Source: Pseudomonas karstica | GTDB taxonomy: Bacteria; Pseudomonadota; Gammaproteobacteria; Pseudomonadales; Pseudomonadaceae | Direction: 5' to 3' | NCBI RefSeq assembly: GCF_009707515.1 | Contig: NZ_WLYI01000014.1 | Span: 1 to 64,000, forward strand | DNA: 64,000 bases | Shown: positions 9,580-18,035 of the stretch, piece after piece | Position numbering within the stretch: the first letter of the stretch is position 1 | How the letters are laid out: every line of letters starts with the position of its first letter | The notes under the pieces: generated by a model | Databases searched by the model: none | The model's input: only the letters and a program-made list of their open reading frames with translations | What the model was told of the DNA's origin: nothing | Program-made: the position numbers and the translations under genes

Positions 9580-9864
9580 TCATGCGCAGACGTCGGCCCG
9601 CGTCAGGGCGACATTGCGCAAGGCCGTAATCATCGAAGGTTCCAGTCGTCCTTCGGCAATCATCAGGTCGCGATGCAGACAGTCCACCACATCCACCAGC
9701 GTGCGTTTATCGTTCAGTTGGGCCTGATCGACTTCACGCTCGACAAGAATGGCTCCGCTTGGGCTTTTCACCGTCACCAGCCATTCGCCCTGCACACCTG
9801 AGGAGGTCAACGTAACCTGATTAGGGCTCAACGCTTCACCGAGCATTAGGCTGATACTTTCCAT
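9580..9864 (-). CDS. Small conserved Pseudomonas protein (DUF3509-like)
   Basis: About 94 residues from the ATG at 9864. A GTG four codons upstream is an alternative. The sequence (ISLMLGEALSPNQVTLTSSG..., LVDVVDCLHRDLMIAEGRL) resembles the roughly 90-residue DUF3509 proteins that are frequent in Pseudomonas and have no known function. No membrane segment, metal motif or catalytic motif is visible. It stands alone, with a terminator on its 3' side. The family assignment is from memory and should be read as probable. Confidence 0.65.
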   Translation of the reverse strand: MESISLMLGEALSPNQVTLTSSGVQGEWLVTVKSPSGAILVEREVDQAQLNDKRTLVDVVDCLHRDLMIAEGRLEPSMITALRNVALTRADVCA

Positions 9865-10123
9865 CTCGATCACCACTCAATCATTCGAAAAAGGTTCGAA
9901 AACAAAAATGCCGCCAGGAAGCAGACATACAAATGACCTTCGCTCAAGGCCGAAAGTTCGACCGGTAACGGGACGCCAGCCTGAGTCAACCGAGCATGCA
10001 CGGCAAATATGACAGAAAGAAAACAACCGCTGACAAGCTAGAACCCGAAAGGCCAGCTTGAGAACAGCGCATCGTTAGTGAAGCCCGTCACGAGGACGCA
10101 ATACTGTTCAATCAAGGTTTTTT

Positions 10124-10222
10124 GTAGGAGCGAGCTTGCTCGCGAAGAACTCATAGGCAACGCGTTTATCCAGGATGCACGCGTTATCGTTGACGTTTTT
10201 CGCGAGCACGCTCGCTCCTACA
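10124..10222. repeat. REP pair (GTAGGAGCGAGC type, BIME-like)
   Basis: GTAGGAGCGAGCTTGCTCGC at 10124-10143 is mirrored by GCGAGCACGCTCGCTCCTAC at 10202-10221, with about 58 bases between. This is the REP doublet common in fluorescent pseudomonads, and three more copies lie in this window (25087, 44679, 49348). The remainder of the 9865-10260 gap shows no gene. Confidence 0.9.
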
Positions 10223-10260
10223 ATGGTCGATATTCACTTAACTGAACCAAAAGCCCTGAA

Positions 10261-11670
10261 TCAGAGCGGCTTGCCGCGATTGCCGTGCTGGCTGACGAAG
10301 GCCTGTACGGTTTTCAGGTCATTGGCCAGGACGGTGCAACGCTCTTCACGCTCGAACAGGTCTGCCAGGTGCGGCGGCAGCTCCAGGGCCTTGCCGACAC
10401 CAGCCTTCTCCACCGCTTCCGGGAATTTGACCGGATGGGCGGTGCCCAGAATCACCATTGGGATGTCCAGGCTACGGCGACATTCCCGTGCAGCCTTGAC
10501 GCCAATGGCGGTGTGCGGGTCCAGCAACTCACCGGTCTGGGCGTAGACTTCGGCAATGGTTTCACAGGTCTGGGCATCGTCCACTGCCAGGGAGTCGAAC
10601 AACTTGCGGGTTTCTGTCCAGCGCTCTTGTTCAACGCTGAAACCGCCACCTTGCTTGAAGTTGTCCATCAAGTCGGCCAACGCCGCGCCATTACGACCGT
10701 GCATGTCGAACAGCAGGCGTTCGAAGTTCGACGAAACCATAATGTCCATCGACGGCGACAGGGTGGCGTGCAGGGTTTCCTTGACGTACTGGTTACCGCT
10801 CATGAAGCGGTGCAGGATGTCGTTGCGGTTGGTGGCGACGATCAGTTGGTTGATCGGCAGGCCCATGTTGCGTGCCAGGTAACCGGCGAAGATGTCACCG
10901 AAGTTGCCGGTCGGTACCGAGAACGACACCGAACGAGCCGGGCCGCCGAGCTGCAGGGCTGCGTGAAAGTAGTAGACGATCTGGGCCATGATCCGCGCCC
11001 AGTTGATCGAATTTACCGCCACCAGGCGGGTGCCCTTGAGGAAGCTCTGGTCGGCAAAGCTGGCCTTGACCATTTCCTGGCAGTCGTCGAAATTGCCTTC
11101 GATGGCGATGTTGTGGATATTGTCGCCAAAAAGAGTGGTCATCTGCCGACGCTGTACTTCCGACACACGGTTGTGCGGGTGCAGGATGAAGATGTCGACG
11201 TTTTCGCAATGCTTGCAACCTTCAATGGCCGCCGAGCCGGTATCACCGGAGGTGGCACCGATGATCACCACGCGCTCTCCGCGTTTTTCCAGCACGTAGT
11301 CCAGCAGGCGACCCAACAGTTGCAGGGCAAAATCCTTGAACGCCAGGGTCGGGCCGTGGAACAGTTCCAGAACCCATTCGTTACCGTTCAGTTGACGCAA
11401 AGGCGCGATGGCGCTGTGGGAAAACACGCCGTACGTTTCTTCCAGGATCTTCTTGAAGTCGGCATCCGGAATACTGCCGGTGACAAACGGGCGCATGACC
11501 CGAAAGGCCAGCTCGTGATACGGCAGGCCGGCCCAGGAGGCGATCTCTTCCTGGGTAAAGCGTGGCAGGTTTTCCGGCACGTACAGGCCGCCGTCGGTGG
11601 CAAGGCCCGCCAGCAGGACGTCTTCGAAATTCAGGGCCGGTGCCTGGCCGCGGGTGCTGATGTAGCGCAT
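10261..11670 (-). CDS. thrC: Threonine synthase
   Basis: Protein of 469 residues. This PLP enzyme converts O-phosphohomoserine to threonine, the last step of threonine synthesis. The N terminus MRYISTRG is characteristic. The PLP lysine is K112 in GPTLAFKDFALQLLG. ATSGDTGSAAIEG provides the phosphate-binding Ser/Thr loop. GNFGDIFAGYLA is also present. The length places it in the long proteobacterial/yeast-type class. hom lies immediately upstream on the same strand, separated by an inverted repeat, so the two form the usual hom-thrC unit. The start codon is chosen by the conserved MRYIST. Confidence 0.97.
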   Translation of the reverse strand: MRYISTRGQAPALNFEDVLLAGLATDGGLYVPENLPRFTQEEIASWAGLPYHELAFRVMRPFVTGSIPDADFKKILEETYGVFSHSAIAPLRQLNGNEWVLELFHGPTLAFKDFALQLLGRLLDYVLEKRGERVVIIGATSGDTGSAAIEGCKHCENVDIFILHPHNRVSEVQRRQMTTLFGDNIHNIAIEGNFDDCQEMVKASFADQSFLKGTRLVAVNSINWARIMAQIVYYFHAALQLGGPARSVSFSVPTGNFGDIFAGYLARNMGLPINQLIVATNRNDILHRFMSGNQYVKETLHATLSPSMDIMVSSNFERLLFDMHGRNGAALADLMDNFKQGGGFSVEQERWTETRKLFDSLAVDDAQTCETIAEVYAQTGELLDPHTAIGVKAARECRRSLDIPMVILGTAHPVKFPEAVEKAGVGKALELPPHLADLFEREERCTVLANDLKTVQAFVSQHGNRGKPL

Positions 11671-11690
11671 AGGGGCAAACCTTTGGTTTG

Positions 11691-11771
11691 GGCTTCAAGC
11701 CACAAGCCACAAGCGGCAAGTGAAAAGCGGCGTTGCTTTTACTTGCCGTGTGCGGTTTGAAGCTTGCCGCT
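11691..11771. repeat. Imperfect inverted repeat between hom and thrC
   Basis: GGCTTCAAGCCACAAGCCAC on the left is roughly mirrored by GTGTGCGGTTTGAAGCTTGC on the right, around a central AAAAGC...GCTTTT. It resembles the repeat at 6539-6609. It lies inside the hom-thrC unit and could affect how much thrC message is made or kept. Confidence 0.65.
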
Positions 11772-11774
11772 GAG

Positions 11775-13079
11775 TTAATTCAAATGTTCGACGCGAATCC
11801 GGACTACCGGCCCAACCACACCCTGGAGAGCTTCCAGTGCATGGATGGCATCGTTCATGTGCTGCTCCAGCACTCGGTGGGTCAGCAAGATCATTGGCAC
11901 CAGACCATCGTGCTCCTCGACTTCCTTCTGCATGATCGACTCGATGTTGATACCGCGTTCCGAAAGGATGCTGGCCACCTGAGCCAGAACGCCCGGGTGA
12001 TCCTTGGCCTGGATGCGCAGATAGTAAGAGCTTTCGCAGGCCTCGATCGGCAGGATCGGGTGAGCCGACAGCGAGTCCGGTTGGAACGCCAGGTGCGGCA
12101 CGCGGTTTTCCGGATCGCTGGTCATGGCGCGAACCACGTCCACCAGATCGGCGATCACCGACGAAGCGGTCGGTTCCATGCCGGCGCCAGCACCGTAGAA
12201 CAGGGTCGAACCGGCAGCGTCACCGTTGACCATCACCGCGTTCATCACGCCATTCACATTGGCGATCAGGCGGTCGGCCGGGATCAGCGTCGGGTGTACG
12301 CGCAGTTCGATACCGGCGGCGGTGCTACGGGCCATGCCCAAATGCTTGATGCGGTAGCCCAGGGCTTCGGCGTAGTCCACGTCAGCGGTGGTCAGCTTGG
12401 TGATGCCTTCGGTGTAGGCCTTATCGAACTGCAGCGGAATACCAAAGGCAATGGACGCCAGGATGGTCAGCTTGTGTGCGGCGTCGATGCCTTCGACGTC
12501 GAACGTCGGATCAGCTTCGGCGTAGCCCAGGGCCTGGGCTTCGACCAGCACGTCTTCGAAGGTACGGCCCTTCTCGCGCATCTCGGTGAGGATAAAGTTG
12601 CCGGTGCCGTTGATGATCCCGGCGACCCAGTTGATGCGGTTGGCCGACAGGCCTTCGCGAATGGCCTTGATCACAGGAATACCACCGGCCACGGCCGCTT
12701 CGAAGGCGACGATAACGCCCTTCTCCCGGGCCTTGGCGAAGATTTCATTGCCATGTACAGCAATCAGCGCCTTGTTGGCAGTGACTACGTGCTTGCCGTT
12801 TTCGATGGCCTTGAGTACCAGCTCACGGGCAACGGTGTAGCCGCCCATCAATTCGATGACGATATCGATTTCAGGGTTGGTAGCAATGTCGAAGACATCC
12901 TGGGTAATCGCAATACCGGTCGTTTGAAACTGAGGCTTTGGCGTACGCATGGCAATTTGTGCCACTTCTATCCCACGTCCCGCACGGCGTGAAATTTCCT
13001 CGGCGTTACGCTGAAGCACGTTGAAGGTGCCGCCACCAACGGTCCCTAACCCACAGATGCCTACTTTGACCGGTTTCAC
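11775..13079 (-). CDS. hom: Homoserine dehydrogenase
   Basis: Protein of 434 residues, the monofunctional bacterial type. It reduces aspartate-4-semialdehyde to homoserine, the branch point to threonine and methionine. The N terminus has the Rossmann motif GICGLGTVGGG. The catalytic domain holds VAGGIPVIKAIREGL, GIINGTGNFILTEM and AEADPTFDVEGIDAAHKL, with the substrate-binding Glu and Asp. A C-terminal ACT domain (about 350-430, YYLRIQAKDHPGVLAQVASIL) suggests allosteric control by an amino acid, usually threonine. thrC follows. Confidence 0.97.
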   Translation of the reverse strand: MKPVKVGICGLGTVGGGTFNVLQRNAEEISRRAGRGIEVAQIAMRTPKPQFQTTGIAITQDVFDIATNPEIDIVIELMGGYTVARELVLKAIENGKHVVTANKALIAVHGNEIFAKAREKGVIVAFEAAVAGGIPVIKAIREGLSANRINWVAGIINGTGNFILTEMREKGRTFEDVLVEAQALGYAEADPTFDVEGIDAAHKLTILASIAFGIPLQFDKAYTEGITKLTTADVDYAEALGYRIKHLGMARSTAAGIELRVHPTLIPADRLIANVNGVMNAVMVNGDAAGSTLFYGAGAGMEPTASSVIADLVDVVRAMTSDPENRVPHLAFQPDSLSAHPILPIEACESSYYLRIQAKDHPGVLAQVASILSERGINIESIMQKEVEEHDGLVPMILLTHRVLEQHMNDAIHALEALQGVVGPVVRIRVEHLN

Positions 13080-13096
13080 TGAAGAACTCCCATGAA

Positions 13097-13120
13097 ACGG
13101 CCGACTCGAGGGTCGGCCGT
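13097..13120 (-). terminator. Strong GC hairpin between dsbC and hom
   Basis: ACGGCCGAC and GTCGGCCGT pair around a TCGAG loop, directly upstream of the hom start codon on the minus strand. A short TTTC follows on that strand. It could terminate dsbC transcripts or act as a leader structure for hom. I cannot distinguish these from sequence. Confidence 0.5.
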
Positions 13121-13208
13121 GGAAAACAACCGCACACTGCGGTTCTCTATTAATGACCCGGCCACGACTGTCGTCGGGTCATGATCGCCAAAGGCTCGAC
13201 GATACTGT

Positions 13209-13940
13209 TTATTTGGCGCCCAGTGCCAGTTTGGCGACTTGTGGCGCAGGCTGGTAGCCCGGGATGACCTGACCGTCCGCCAGAACAATGGCCGGCGTAC
13301 CGTTCACACCGATCGACTGGCCAAGGGCATACTGCCTGGACACCGGGTTTGCGCACTTGGCGGCCTTGATCTCCTTACCGTCAACCATCTTGTCCATCGC
13401 CGCTTTCTTGTCAGCCGAACACCAGACCGCTTGCAACTGCTCATCACCCGGCGAGCCCAGGCCCTGGCGCGGGAACGCGACATAACGGACTTCAACGCCC
13501 ATCTTGTTCAGCTCGGGCACTTCGGCGTGCAGCTTGTGGCAATACGGGCAAGTGGTGTCGGTAAATACGGTGATGTGGGTCTTGGTCTCGCCAATCGCCG
13601 GGTAGACCACGGTTTCGGCTACCGGGATACCGTTGATCAACTTGGACACGCCCAGGCGCTCGGCTTTCTCGGTCAGGTTGACCGGTTTGCCGTCTTTCAA
13701 CTGGAACAGGTAGCCCTGGACAATGTACTGGCCATCGGCACTGGCATATAGCACACGACTGCCCTTGAGTTTGACTTCATACAGGCCGGCCATGGGGCTG
13801 GCGCTGATGCTTTCCACCGGAGTATCAAGCTTGAGATTTTGCAGGCTCTGGCGGATTGCCTTCTCGGCGGCATCATCGGCAATGGCAAAGGTTGAGACCA
13901 ACGCAATAGCTGCGGCGGCAAAAATCCGGGTCAAGCGCAT
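13209..13940 (-). CDS. dsbC: Thiol:disulfide interchange protein DsbC
   Basis: Protein of 243 residues. The start at 13940 has AGGAG properly spaced, and a longer reading is rejected. It is a periplasmic disulfide isomerase: a signal peptide (MRLTRIFAAAAIALVSTFAIA) is followed by the DsbC/G dimerisation domain (about 22-85) and a thioredoxin-fold domain with the active site CPYC in TDTTCPYCHKLHAEVPEL. The cis-Pro loop is GVNGTPAIVLADG. A structural Cys pair, as in E. coli DsbC, is present in AVWCSADKKA and AAKCANP. It sits between xerD and hom, the usual Pseudomonas arrangement. Confidence 0.96.
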   Translation of the reverse strand: MRLTRIFAAAAIALVSTFAIADDAAEKAIRQSLQNLKLDTPVESISASPMAGLYEVKLKGSRVLYASADGQYIVQGYLFQLKDGKPVNLTEKAERLGVSKLINGIPVAETVVYPAIGETKTHITVFTDTTCPYCHKLHAEVPELNKMGVEVRYVAFPRQGLGSPGDEQLQAVWCSADKKAAMDKMVDGKEIKAAKCANPVSRQYALGQSIGVNGTPAIVLADGQVIPGYQPAPQVAKLALGAK

Positions 13941-14081
13941 GGGAACTCCTGAAGGCAGATACAGGGACGGGAGCAGGTACACCGAACTGAAAATACGGGT
14001 TTTGGCCGTCCCCTTTGTAAACCGGCAAAGCCTACCACAGTTGGGTGCAAGGGCAGACTGTGGCAGGTAAATTGGAGCGTC

Positions 14082-14978
14082 TCAGCCCCGTGGGTGATGC
14101 TTGGCATGCATATCCTGCAATCGCGCCCGGGCCACATGGGTATAGATTTGGGTAGTGGACAGATCGCTGTGCCCCAGCAGCATCTGCACCACCCGCAAAT
14201 CCGCGCCATGATTGAGCAGATGCGTGGCAAAGGCATGGCGCAAGGTATGAGGCGAGAGCGACTTGCCTATCCCGGCGACCTTTGCCTGGTGCTTGATACG
14301 ATGCCAGAAGGTCTGGCGGGTCATCTGCTCGCCACGCTGGCTGGGAAACAGCACGTCACTGGGCCGCCCGCCCAGCAGTTCGCTGCGGGCATCGCGCATG
14401 TAGCGCTCGACCCAGACAATCGCTTCCTCTCCCATTGGCACCAGCCGCTCCTTGCTGCCCTTCCCCATCACCCGCAACACGCCCTGGCGCAGGTTGACCT
14501 GTTCCAGGGTCAGGCTGATCAGCTCAGTCACCCGCAAGCCACAGGCATATAACACTTCGAGCATGGCACGGTCGCGCTGGCCGATGGCTTCGCTCAAGTC
14601 GGGCGCTGCCAGCAAGGCCTCGACGTCGGCCTCTGACAAGGATTTGGGCAATGGCCTACCTAACTGCGGCATGTCGACTTGTAGAGTGGGGTCTAAGGCA
14701 ATCAGTTTTTCACGCAGCAAATAGCGATAAAAGCCACGTACACCAGAGAGAAAACGCGCCGTGGAACGGGGCTTGTAGTTCTGTTCCAGGCGCCAGGACA
14801 GGTGATCCAGGATCAGCTCGCGACCGGCGTTGATCAGCTCCAGGTTTTTCTCCTGCAGCCAGCCATTGAACAGGGCCAGGTCACTGCGATAGGCCTGGCG
14901 AGTGTTGTCCGACAGGCCTTTTTCCAGCCAGAGGGCATCGAGGAAGCGGTCAATCAGCGGGTCGTCAATAGCGGGCAT
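14082..14978 (-). CDS. xerD: Site-specific tyrosine recombinase XerD
   Basis: Protein of 298 residues. With XerC it resolves chromosome dimers at dif. The N-terminal SAM-like domain is about residues 5-90. Catalytic residues are in place: Arg in ACGLRVTELISL, Lys in VMGKGSKERLVP, His-x-x-Arg in SPHTLRHAFATHLL, His in LLGHSDLSTTQIYTHV and the terminal Tyr. The N terminus (IDRFLDALWLEKGLSDNTRQAYRSDL) is typical XerD rather than XerC. It lies upstream of dsbC on the same strand. The sequence upstream of xerD looks disturbed by a small insertion. Confidence 0.96.
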   Translation of the reverse strand: MPAIDDPLIDRFLDALWLEKGLSDNTRQAYRSDLALFNGWLQEKNLELINAGRELILDHLSWRLEQNYKPRSTARFLSGVRGFYRYLLREKLIALDPTLQVDMPQLGRPLPKSLSEADVEALLAAPDLSEAIGQRDRAMLEVLYACGLRVTELISLTLEQVNLRQGVLRVMGKGSKERLVPMGEEAIVWVERYMRDARSELLGGRPSDVLFPSQRGEQMTRQTFWHRIKHQAKVAGIGKSLSPHTLRHAFATHLLNHGADLRVVQMLLGHSDLSTTQIYTHVARARLQDMHAKHHPRG

Positions 14979-15082
14979 GGGCAGTTCGAACTCGCCGAAT
15001 AGAAGAATGAGTTTAATTAAGAAGGCTAGGCTGGGGCACGGTCATTTTTTCAAATCTCTCCTTAGGCGCGCTGCAACGTATT

Positions 15083-15111
15083 GGAACCATATCGAGACTT
15101 CGGACGACGTA
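15083..15111 (+). promoter_or_regulatory. Candidate HrpL-type (hrp box) promoter
   Basis: GGAACC at 15083-15088 is followed after exactly 16 bases by CGACGTA. The hrp-box consensus is GGAACC-N15/16-CCACNNA, so only one base of the fixed positions differs. The element is about 55 bases before the start of the small gene at 15166, a sensible promoter distance. The match is read directly; its use by an HrpL/RspL sigma factor is inference. Confidence 0.5.
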
Positions 15112-15165
15112 GTTAGCAGACACACCATTCAATAACCAGCAATCACTTGAAGCCTCGGAGGCCTC

Positions 15166-15537
15166 ATGGACATTAACACTCAGCTCAAAACTGCACCTGC
15201 GCAATATCCCTCGACCGATAATCCTTACGCGAACTACAGCGACAGCGCGCTCATCAAACATCTGGAGAACAACTTCGAACACTTTGCTGACCCAAGGCAC
15301 AACAATCAGTTTGTCACGAAACACTCTCTTACAGACGTCGCAGAGCGTGACAAGAACAGTCCAGACTACAACAAAGAAAACTCTGATTTCGCGCGCAAAC
15401 TTTTGGCCTCAAAGCAACTGCTAACCGACATCACCGACTACAAACGCCCAGCCGAGAATGACGATGGTGTATTCATCAGCAAGTCAGATTCCAGGCTGTT
15501 CAACTCATATAAAGACCAGACCTCAGTTTCGTATTAA
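15166..15537 (+). CDS. Small secreted-effector-like protein of unknown function
   Basis: Protein of 123 residues with a good GGAGG four bases before the ATG. It is hydrophilic, without a signal peptide or membrane segment. The N terminus is rich in Ser/Thr/Asn/Pro/Gln, as in type III secretion substrates. The C-terminal half (SLTDVAERDKNSPDY...FARKLLASKQLLTDI...DDGVFISKSD) recalls the short repeat with an EF-hand-like DxDGxIS ending in type III translocator proteins of the HrpF/NolX/HrpK group. Base composition is visibly more A+T rich than the neighbours, suggesting transfer. Function is not established. The family link is only by pattern. Confidence 0.6.
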   Translation: MDINTQLKTAPAQYPSTDNPYANYSDSALIKHLENNFEHFADPRHNNQFVTKHSLTDVAERDKNSPDYNKENSDFARKLLASKQLLTDITDYKRPAENDDGVFISKSDSRLFNSYKDQTSVSY

Positions 15538-15564
15538 ATGGTTGAGTTTTGCATGACGCCGAAC

Positions 15565-15768
15565 GGTCGGTGGAAACGGTTACCAGTGGCAACCGGCAAA
15601 AACGAGTGGCGGCGATGACGAGACCTCATCCATCCACGTCAGGGCAGTGCCGCCGAACAGGGTGTTGTGATGATTCGTGGTCGACGGGAATACAGCCCAG
15701 GTCACATGCGTGACGGACAAGTCGGTACGGCGCTGGATTTCTTCGAGGCGGGTGGTCTGGACACACAT
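15565..15768 (-). pseudogene. Remnant of an acyl-CoA thioesterase gene (5' part only)
   Basis: The first about 50 codons of a hotdog-fold acyl-CoA thioesterase are recognisable: LEEIQRRTDLSVTHVTWAVFPSTTNHHNTLFGG then TALTWMDEVS, the family's N-terminal half. A one-base loss after DEVS shifts the frame. In the shifted frame the family sequence continues (IAATRFCRLPLVTVSTDR) and then homology stops near 15565. An intact gene would need about 100 more codons. The loss abuts the foreign-looking gene at 15166, so insertion of that patch probably destroyed it. Confidence 0.8.
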
Positions 15769-15794
15769 CGAAAAACAGACAAATTACAGGCAAC

Positions 15795-15822
15795 AAAAAA
15801 GCAGCCCGTAGGCTGCTTTTTT
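15795..15822 (-). terminator. Bidirectional terminator after rplS
   Basis: AAAAAAGCAGCC and GGCTGCTTTTTT pair perfectly around CGTA. The hairpin has U tracts on either strand and sits just past the rplS stop, ending the rpsP-rimM-trmD-rplS operon. Confidence 0.92.
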
Positions 15823-15841
15823 CTGCATCGGGAAGCTGGAC

Positions 15842-16192
15842 TTAAGCCAGTTTTTCCTTAATGCGAGCTGCTTTACCGGACAGGTCACGCAGGTAGTACA
15901 GCTTGGCTTTACGTACGTCACCGCGACGCTTAACGGCCATGCTGTCGATTTGCGGGCTGTAGGTCTGGAAAGTACGCTCTACGCCAACACCGTTGGAGAT
16001 TTTACGAACGGTGAAAGCACTGTTTACGCCGCGGTTACGCTTGGCGATAACAACACCTTCGAACGCTTGCAGACGCGAACGGTCGCCTTCCTTCACTTTC
16101 ACCTGAACGACAATGGTGTCGCCCGGGGCAAAGGTAGGGATCTCTTTGGTCATCTGCTCTGCTTCGAGTGCAAGGATGATTTTGTTAGTCAT
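15842..16192 (-). CDS. rplS: 50S ribosomal protein L19
   Basis: Protein of 116 residues, the usual length, last gene of the rpsP-rimM-trmD-rplS operon. L19 lies at the 30S-50S interface. Family features are [35 protein letters not shown] and [51 protein letters not shown] lies just upstream of the ATG. A strong terminator follows. Confidence 0.98.
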
Positions 16193-16237
16193 GCTGTGCT
16201 CCTAAGGTAAGTCGTCGGACCTACCATCGATACGTTG

Positions 16238-16990
16238 TTAACTATCGTCCCGCTCGTGGATATATTCCTCGAGCAGCTTCTTCTCTTCTCCAGAAAGCGA
16301 GCGGCTTTCCAGAAGATCGGCGCGTCGTTCATAGGTCCGACCAAGGGACTGCTGTAAACGCCAACGCCGGATGTGTGCGTGATTGCCACTTAGCAATACG
16401 TCGGGAACACGCTGATCCGCATACACCTCCGGTCGGGTGTAGTGCGGGCAATCCAGCAAACCATCCGTGAAGGAATCTTCCTCCGCGGAGTCCGCATGCC
16501 CTAAAGCTCCAGGCAGCAGTCGTGTAACCGCATCTATCAGGACCATCGCCGGCAGCTCGCCGCCAGACAGGACATAGTCCCCAATCGACCACTCTTCATC
16601 GACATGAGCGTCAATAAAACGCTCGTCAATGCCTTCATAGCGACCGGCAATCAGGATTAAACTTTCCTCATTCGCCAACCCGCGTACCGCCGACTGATTC
16701 AGTTGACGGCCTTGAGGGGACAGGTAAATTACCTTCGCCTTCTCCCCGGCTGCTGCCTTGGCCTGAACCAGAGCATCTTCCAGGGGCTTGATCTTCATCA
16801 CCATGCCCGGGCCACCGCCAAATGGGCGATCGTCCACAGTGTGATGTCGATCCGTCGTGTAGTCTCGCGGATTCCAACAGGTGAGCTGCAAGAGCCCCTG
16901 TTTCACCGCCCGACTGGTGATGCCGTACTCGCTGATGGCGGAAAACATCTCGGGAAACAAACTGATCACTTCTACGCGCAAATTAGCCAC
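16238..16990 (-). CDS. trmD: tRNA (guanine37-N1)-methyltransferase
   Basis: Protein of 250 residues from a GTG start at 16990, two bases after the rimM stop. Longer in-frame readings would overlap rimM and add a Gly/Arg-rich leader absent from the family. TrmD methylates G37 of tRNAs next to the anticodon, preventing frameshifting. The SAM-binding trefoil-knot region is visible: [24 protein letters not shown] and [29 protein letters not shown]. Also present is [14 protein letters not shown] near residue 50. The C-terminal domain is complete. Confidence 0.97.
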   Translation of the reverse strand: MANLRVEVISLFPEMFSAISEYGITSRAVKQGLLQLTCWNPRDYTTDRHHTVDDRPFGGGPGMVMKIKPLEDALVQAKAAAGEKAKVIYLSPQGRQLNQSAVRGLANEESLILIAGRYEGIDERFIDAHVDEEWSIGDYVLSGGELPAMVLIDAVTRLLPGALGHADSAEEDSFTDGLLDCPHYTRPEVYADQRVPDVLLSGNHAHIRRWRLQQSLGRTYERRADLLESRSLSGEEKKLLEEYIHERDDS

Positions 16991-16992
16991 GC

Positions 16993-17529
16993 TTAGAAGT
17001 CCGCGTCCCATTCCACCTTCATCTCGCCCGCGGCCAGGTCGACGGCCAACACGCATTGCTCGGTATACGGCAACAGGCGTTCGCGATCATCCAGGCTGCC
17101 AGCGCAAGGCTTGACCACCATTACATCATTGGCGCCGGTTTCCAGAAGATGATCGATTTTCCCGAGCAATTGCCCAAGTTGATCAATGACCTTCAGACCT
17201 TCCAGCTGGTACCAGTAGTACTCGCCGTCGGTCAATTCAGGGAACAGGTTGCGTGGCACGCAGATCTCATAACCGGCCAGAAGGCGTGCTTCTTCACGAT
17301 CATCAAGACCCTTGAGCTTTGCGACCAGGAACTTGTCGTTCCCGCGTCCACTGACCAGCTCGACCTGTTTCACATTACCTTCGCGCTTGAGCGTCCAGGT
17401 TTTGTACTGCAACAGGTTTTCAGTCGGATCAGTAAAGGAATACACCTTCACTTCGCCGCGAACGCCATGAACAGAATAAATCTTGCCGATAACGATCAAA
17501 TCATCAGCAACAGCTGGCGTCGCGTTCAT
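16993..17529 (-). CDS. rimM: Ribosome maturation factor RimM
   Basis: Protein of 178 residues that assists late 16S rRNA processing and 30S head assembly by binding S19. The N-terminal RimM domain begins with [22 protein letters not shown]. The C-terminal PRC-barrel half includes [13 protein letters not shown] and the closing [27 protein letters not shown]. The gene lies between rpsP (five bases upstream) and trmD (two bases downstream), as in most gammaproteobacteria. Confidence 0.97.
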   Translation of the reverse strand: MNATPAVADDLIVIGKIYSVHGVRGEVKVYSFTDPTENLLQYKTWTLKREGNVKQVELVSGRGNDKFLVAKLKGLDDREEARLLAGYEICVPRNLFPELTDGEYYWYQLEGLKVIDQLGQLLGKIDHLLETGANDVMVVKPCAGSLDDRERLLPYTEQCVLAVDLAAGEMKVEWDADF

Positions 17530-17534
17530 ATTGC

Positions 17535-17786
17535 TCAGGCCGCGGCCTTAGCCGAATCCTTCAGCAACTGAGCAACACGCTCAGAAGGCTGTGCACCAAC
17601 GCTCAGCCAGTAGGCTACGCGCTCTTGGTTCACGGACAGACGGACTTCTTGACCACGAGCAACAGGGTTGAAGAAACCAACCTGTTCCTTGTGCGAACCG
17701 TCGCGCGGGTTGCGGCTGTCGGTTACGGTCAAGTGGTAAAACGGGCGCTTTTTGGAGCCGCCAAGGGCAAGACGGATTGTTAGCAT
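17535..17786 (-). CDS. rpsP: 30S ribosomal protein S16
   Basis: Protein of 83 residues, first gene of its operon. The start [30 protein letters not shown] is the standard S16 N terminus (with L for the more frequent V). [12 protein letters not shown] near the end is also typical. The operon promoter should lie in 17787-18035, where no gene is seen. Confidence 0.98.
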   Translation of the reverse strand: MLTIRLALGGSKKRPFYHLTVTDSRNPRDGSHKEQVGFFNPVARGQEVRLSVNQERVAYWLSVGAQPSERVAQLLKDSAKAAA

Positions 17787-18035
17787 GTGAACATCGTTCC
17801 TGTAGTCGGTGCTGCAAATCTAAATGCACAGCGGGCATAGGTGCCCGAAAGGCCGCATATTCTAAGGAATATCCGGACTTTTGCAAATGTCTTTTTCTGG
17901 CGCCTATCAGCGTGCCATTCAGATCTGCTATAGAGCCGTCGGTTAAAACGGCGAGTCAGCTCCCGCCAACCGCGGGTTTGCTGGAGATCCCACGTCCCCG
18001 TGGGAGACGTCGACATGACTGCCGACGTGGATTCT

